This document shows, piece by piece, positions 62,437 through 62,855 of a stretch of DNA of 62,855 nt (position 1 is its first letter; every line of letters starts with the position of its first letter). The notes beneath the pieces are model-generated. The model made no database searches, was not told the DNA's origin, and saw only the letters and a program-made list of their open reading frames with translations. Both the position numbers and the translations under genes were made by a program. Source of the DNA: a virus; the IMG/VR virus record IMGVR_UViG_3300009537_000008, positions 1 through 62,855 of that record. The stretch is one strand, 5' to 3'.

Positions 62437-62468
62437 TAAATATAATGATAATTTTTCAGATTACCAAA
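62437..62468 (-). promoter_or_regulatory. TTTG-N20-TATATTTA promoter of the right-end small genes
   Basis: TTTG (62468-62465) and TATATTTA (62444-62437) on the minus strand, 20 nt apart; the spacer matches the copy at 60869-60900 except for one base. It drives the run of small membrane and secreted genes ending at 60918. Confidence 0.75.
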
Positions 62469-62554
62469 TTTATTTTACTTAAAGCTGAACTTTAATCTCC
62501 CAATATCGGAGTTGTAAAACATTAAAACGATGCCATAACACGGTATATAAAAAA

Positions 62555-62728
62555 TTAATTTACTACCATCCCTAATTGCTTTTTAACTATCTCAATCAAA
62601 CTTGTGGATATACGTTCTGCGATACATTCAATGTGTTCGTGTTCATCAGCCCAAGCGTTCCATTCGAGCATTAGTTTACCACAAGTTTTACACTTTGGTT
62701 GTTCTGATATTATTATTTTTCTTTCCAT
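62555..62728 (-). CDS. small zinc-ribbon-like protein
   Basis: 57 residues from the ATG at 62728: MERKIIISEQPKCKTCGKLM, then LEWNAWADEHEHIECIAERI and a helical end. CxxC plus HEHIEC could bind one zinc. It is the only coding frame seen in the last 500 bases. The sequence beyond it (62729-62855) holds no gene that I can support. Confidence 0.55.
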   Translation of the reverse strand: MERKIIISEQPKCKTCGKLMLEWNAWADEHEHIECIAERISTSLIEIVKKQLGMVVN

Positions 62729-62855
62729 ACTCGTAAATTAACTTCTTATATACCGAAACCGTTAGGCAAAAGTGTGGCAAGAAAGTTTTGTCTATAATTT
62801 GAAATTTTGTAGTTGCCACCCCTTCGCATAACAACGGCTAAAACGACAATATTTA

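Noticed and set aside
62755-62855. GTTAGGC and CATAACAACGGC at the right edge resemble integron attC core sites
   Set aside because: The paired core and inverse core with a proper stem cannot be built from the visible bases, and there is no integrase. Too weak to list.
1-62855. tRNA genes, CRISPR arrays, insertion sequences, integrase
   Set aside because: No cloverleaf with conserved T-loop, no regularly spaced repeats outside the coding Gly-Ser/Thr tract, and no transposase or recombinase motifs were seen in reading the window. Intergenic gaps are too short to hide most of these.

Overview
The window is a 62.9 kb piece of the genome of a T4-like contractile-tailed phage (Caudoviricetes). 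It is AT-rich, tightly packed and almost entirely transcribed from the minus strand; only one gene, a homing-type endonuclease, is on the plus strand. Several independent signs point to a Bacteroidota host: a ribosomal protein bS21 with the KPSV/KR signature of that phylum, a lipoprotein with an acidic DDD export-type signal after the lipidated Cys, signal peptides ending in SQA/AQ, few Shine-Dalgarno sequences, and nine promoters of the form TTTG-N20-TATATTTA (one of them TACCTTTA) that resemble the Bacteroidota housekeeping consensus (TTTG / TAnnTTTG). No tRNA gene, integrase or CRISPR array was seen. Tail sheath, tail tube, DNA polymerase and replicative helicase are absent, so the window is probably only part of the genome.

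Layout from left to right. 1-2,035: the start of a truncated minus-strand gene, then an endonuclease inserted beside the major capsid gene and bracketed by two copies of the capsid gene 3' end plus terminator. 2,018-19,421: the head module, with major capsid (gp23), acidic scaffold (gp22), prohead protease (gp21), portal (gp20) and large terminase (gp17). Interspersed are many small proteins that begin with the same short peptide (MKKSELKQIIKEEL...LxE) or a simpler version of it. This resembles the capsid-targeting sequence of T4 internal head proteins, which gp21 cleaves after (L/I)xE. The same kind of N-terminus occurs on a 680-residue nucleotidyltransferase/RNA-ligase-like fusion and on a P-loop kinase, suggesting that enzymes are packaged in the head and injected. 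A ribosomal protein bS21 gene lies in the same block.

19,467-34,754: a Tyr-rich surface lipoprotein, three large glycosyltransferase proteins (one carrying two FkbM methyltransferase domains), and a set of fibre or adhesin proteins dominated by a 1,748-residue protein with about 1,100 residues of Gly-Ser/Thr-Ser/Thr triplets. 34,780-39,290: a recombination/replication block with a natural Mre11-Rad50 (gp47-gp46) fusion, a DnaG-type primase and a small PD-(D/E)XK nuclease. 39,339-53,397: baseplate and tail-tip proteins (gp25, gp6, a gp5-like spike and several unassigned structural proteins). 53,431-54,207: a gp55-like late sigma factor. 54,191-62,855: mostly small early-type genes, an HD-domain hydrolase, a coiled-coil membrane protein, and a MoxR-like AAA+ ATPase with a partner that combines an HExxH motif and a VWA domain.

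Most early-type genes (primase, nuclease, ATPase/VWA pair, small right-end genes), the glycosyltransferase operon and the scaffold gene sit behind the TTTG-N20-TATATTTA promoters. Several other head and tail genes have only a TATTTATT-like box 15-20 nt before the start codon, which could be the site of the gp55-like sigma factor. The strongest candidates for an undescribed system are the capsid-targeted internal proteome with its packaged enzymes, the capsid-gene-restoring endonuclease insertion, and the phage bS21.
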